From an uncultured Prevotella sp. (GTDB taxonomy: Bacteria; Bacteroidota; Bacteroidia; Bacteroidales; Bacteroidaceae), in assembly GCA_934219025.1 (NCBI GenBank), contig CAKQDG010000098.1, positions 1 through 8,189 of the forward strand: a stretch of 8,189 nucleotides of DNA. The letters are read 5' to 3'. Below the pieces are notes generated by a model. It ran no database searches. It saw only the letters and a list, made by a program, of their open reading frames with translations, and had not been told where the DNA came from. Below, in pieces: positions 7,501 to 8,189 of this stretch (position 1 is its first letter; each line of letters opens with the position of its first letter). Both the position numbers and the translations under genes were made by a program.

Positions 7501-7921
7501 CAACAACGAGACGCTAAACAAGATTCAGAACTTTGAACAGCTCTCGGCTGCCGACATTGAGGAACTTCAGCGTATCTTCTGGGAAGAACTGGGAACGCGC
7601 GAGGAATATAACGAAATGGCAAACGGCAAGCGGTACGGGAATAATGTTGCAGCCTTTATACGTGTTATCATGGGTATCGACCGCAAAAAAGCTTTGCGGA
7701 AGTATGCCAACTTCATAAAAGATGCCGACATGACTTCGGAGCAGGAACAATATCTGAAGAATATTCTCGACTATATCAGTGTGAACGGCGATATTCAGCT
7801 GAGCGACTTTACTGAATATCCGCTAAAGCATTACCGCTGGCGTGATGTCTTCGGCAAGCAGTTCGTGGGACTTAAAGAATTTATAAAAGAAGTGCATCAT
7901 GTGATTTCCATTACGGCATGA
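4580..7921 (+). CDS. hsdR: Type I restriction endonuclease, EcoEI-like R subunit with N-terminal DUF4145
   Basis: ATP-dependent DNA translocase and nuclease that joins HsdM-HsdS and cuts DNA at a distance from unmethylated sites. The 1113-residue product has these parts. A DUF4145-like helical domain spans about 1-135, including SARKALEWLVK and GNSASHDG. A proline/glutamate-rich linker spans about 136-190. The PD-(D/E)XK nuclease spans about 190-330, with D242, E257-A-K259 and the QxxxY motif Q271-Y275. The SF2 motor has Walker A ATGTGKT (369-375), DEAH (465-468), TAT (490-492), motif V around VDMLDTGIDVPS (678-689) and motif VI QMIGRGTR (706-713). The C-terminal region, about 745-1113, resembles the EcoEI R-subunit C-terminal domain that docks on the methylase. 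All catalytic motifs are present, with no frameshift. The ATG lies 27 bp after hsdS, and the terminator follows 33 bp after the stop. The domain set points to the type IB (EcoAI/EcoEI) branch. Confidence 0.96.
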   Translation: MAKNFDYILLVAEKVPGFKRLHEYCDMAETLQASYPEASANSARKALEWLVKNMLKMKNAEIDERETLNDMLHKQETYAFINHDAKLADDIRLVQKIGNSASHDGAEPVKRVKAFRCLRALYNVVAGFMYRWGAMKEIAPFDATIIPNRVSGPVVTSAPSPEIEPDVVESVPRENIEHPQSPDIPKESLASEAITRKYLIDYMLIEAGWDILEQKGDIRGGKACIEVEVDGMPTASGKGYADYVLFDRGGKPLAVIEAKATTHEVGEGRRQALLYADALERKYGVRPVAYYSNGFETKVIDGLGYMDRAVYSFHSIDDLERMMQKRGRQKIRNLSINEKITNRPYQQTAIKSIIEWLNKKHRRGLLVLATGTGKTRVSISLCDLLMRNDWIKNVLFLADRTALVNQAHKNYEALLPNVSMTVLSEEKEPDMTARIMFSTYQTMINYIDKEEKKFSVGRFDLIIIDEAHRSVFGRYGAIFNYFDSLLIGLTATPRDEIDRSTYDLLQLDNGVPNYSYDYNEAVADGYLVPYKTLQYHSKIMETGIKWDDLTKEQQDKLEEVWTYEKALAGKEDDEEYHRDIESKEIFNYLFNNDTIDKVLQELMTKGLKVESGEEIGKTIIFAMNHLHAEQIVKRFRELFSEKGENYCQLIDNYVKYADSLISDFEEPEKMPQIAVSVDMLDTGIDVPSILNLVFFKRVKSKIKFMQMIGRGTRLCPGLFDDKDKKEFYIFDWCNNFEYFSVHTEGAAPVAIKSLTERLFSLRLDIAFALQSADHQEREEDRKLHDELKAMLHQQVDSLSMARIDVRTKLANIEPYRSMEAWTCLSEVDVARLKGIASLLPRPNENEAAKKFDILMLHLQLEKIDGNVNADKCRESVITIARLLEEKSTIPVVKARIDTIREVQTVRFWENSTVDRLERVRKELRDLVHIIEESRSDRKFIIDIEDTTSYDVDAARVELKATYRQRVIEYLASNGNNETLNKIQNFEQLSAADIEELQRIFWEELGTREEYNEMANGKRYGNNVAAFIRVIMGIDRKKALRKYANFIKDADMTSEQEQYLKNILDYISVNGDIQLSDFTEYPLKHYRWRDVFGKQFVGLKEFIKEVHHVISITA

Positions 7922-7954
7922 CGGCAACGGAATGACATAGGGCGATGAACATAA

Positions 7955-8016
7955 AAAATCCTTCACCGTAATTGACTGAACGTAAAGACGTTTCAGACAG
8001 GGTGAAGGATTTTCTT
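7955..8016 (+). terminator. Strong nested-hairpin terminator after hsdR
   Basis: A perfect 13-bp stem pairs AAAATCCTTCACC (7955-7967) with GGTGAAGGATTTT (8001-8013), followed by T-rich sequence. The loop holds a second stem, CTGAACGT (7976-7983) with ACGTTTCAG (7988-7996), which has one bulged T and an AAAG loop. The A-rich 5' side (7953-7958) means it may also terminate transcription from the other strand. It begins 33 bp after the hsdR stop, so it most likely ends the operon. Confidence 0.85.
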
Positions 8017-8189
8017 TTCTTCATTTTTATATTTTTAGATAAGACGAAAAATACAAAAACCAATAGTATTGTATTGGTTTACGAACTACAAAGTTTACGA
8101 AAATAATGAAATAATAAAACGAGCAACATTGATAATACATATAAAATTGACAAACATTTTATAAAGACACGTTTTTCCTTTTGGATTAG
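8017..8189. other. AT-rich non-coding tail of the window
   Basis: No gene is supported here. A small perfect hairpin, AAACCAATA / TATTGGTTT (8057-8065 / 8072-8080) with a 6-nt loop, lies about 45 bp after the terminator. A 9-bp direct repeat GTTTACGAA (8077-8085 and 8093-8101, 16 bp apart) overlaps its right arm. TTGACA at 8148-8153 is the only promoter-like hexamer and has no convincing partner. The next gene, if any, lies outside the window. Confidence 0.5.

Overview
The window holds a complete type I restriction-modification operon of the EcoAI/EcoEI-like (type IB) kind on the + strand, with one extra gene inside it. The order is hsdM (DNA adenine methyltransferase), a DUF1016/YhcG-type PDDEXK nuclease, hsdS (specificity subunit) and hsdR (restriction/translocation subunit). 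The four genes point the same way, are separated by only 20, 34 and 27 bp, and end at a strong hairpin terminator, so they probably form one transcription unit. Moderate GC coding sequence, AT-rich spacers, A/T-rich leaders with no clear Shine-Dalgarno sequence, and the style of the proteins suggest a member of the Bacteroidales, possibly Prevotella or a relative. That placement is an inference from memory of the families, not a search result.

Layout. Bases 1-670 carry no convincing gene but are rich in repeats: a perfect 54-bp tandem duplication (118-225), a GC-rich tract with G-runs (222-251), a 27-bp imperfect inverted repeat (282-308 / 389-415) that encloses 22-bp iteron-like tandem repeats (311-393), and a cluster of interleaved inverted repeats at 581-606. 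Then follow hsdM (671-2170), the DUF1016 nuclease (2191-3381), hsdS (3416-4552) and hsdR (4580-7921). A nested hairpin followed by T-rich sequence (7955-8016) closes the operon. The last ~170 bases are AT-rich and non-coding, with one small hairpin.

How the parts work together. HsdS has two target-recognition domains (TRDs) and sets the bipartite DNA sequence. HsdM with HsdS methylates adenine in it. HsdR joins to translocate along DNA and cut it when the site is unmethylated. All three carry intact catalytic motifs by eye, so the system looks functional. The DUF1016 protein keeps its own D..ExK nuclease residues and sits between M and S; its role is not established, but its position argues that it is an accessory defence or nuclease component of this locus.

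Most worth a second look: the upstream inverted repeat around iteron-like repeats; the two copies of a palindromic 29-bp repeat inside the DUF1016 linker; the 33-bp direct repeats exactly 570 bp apart in hsdS, which bracket TRD1 and would allow TRD exchange; and a G-quadruplex-capable tract at the border between TRD2 and the conserved tail of hsdS.
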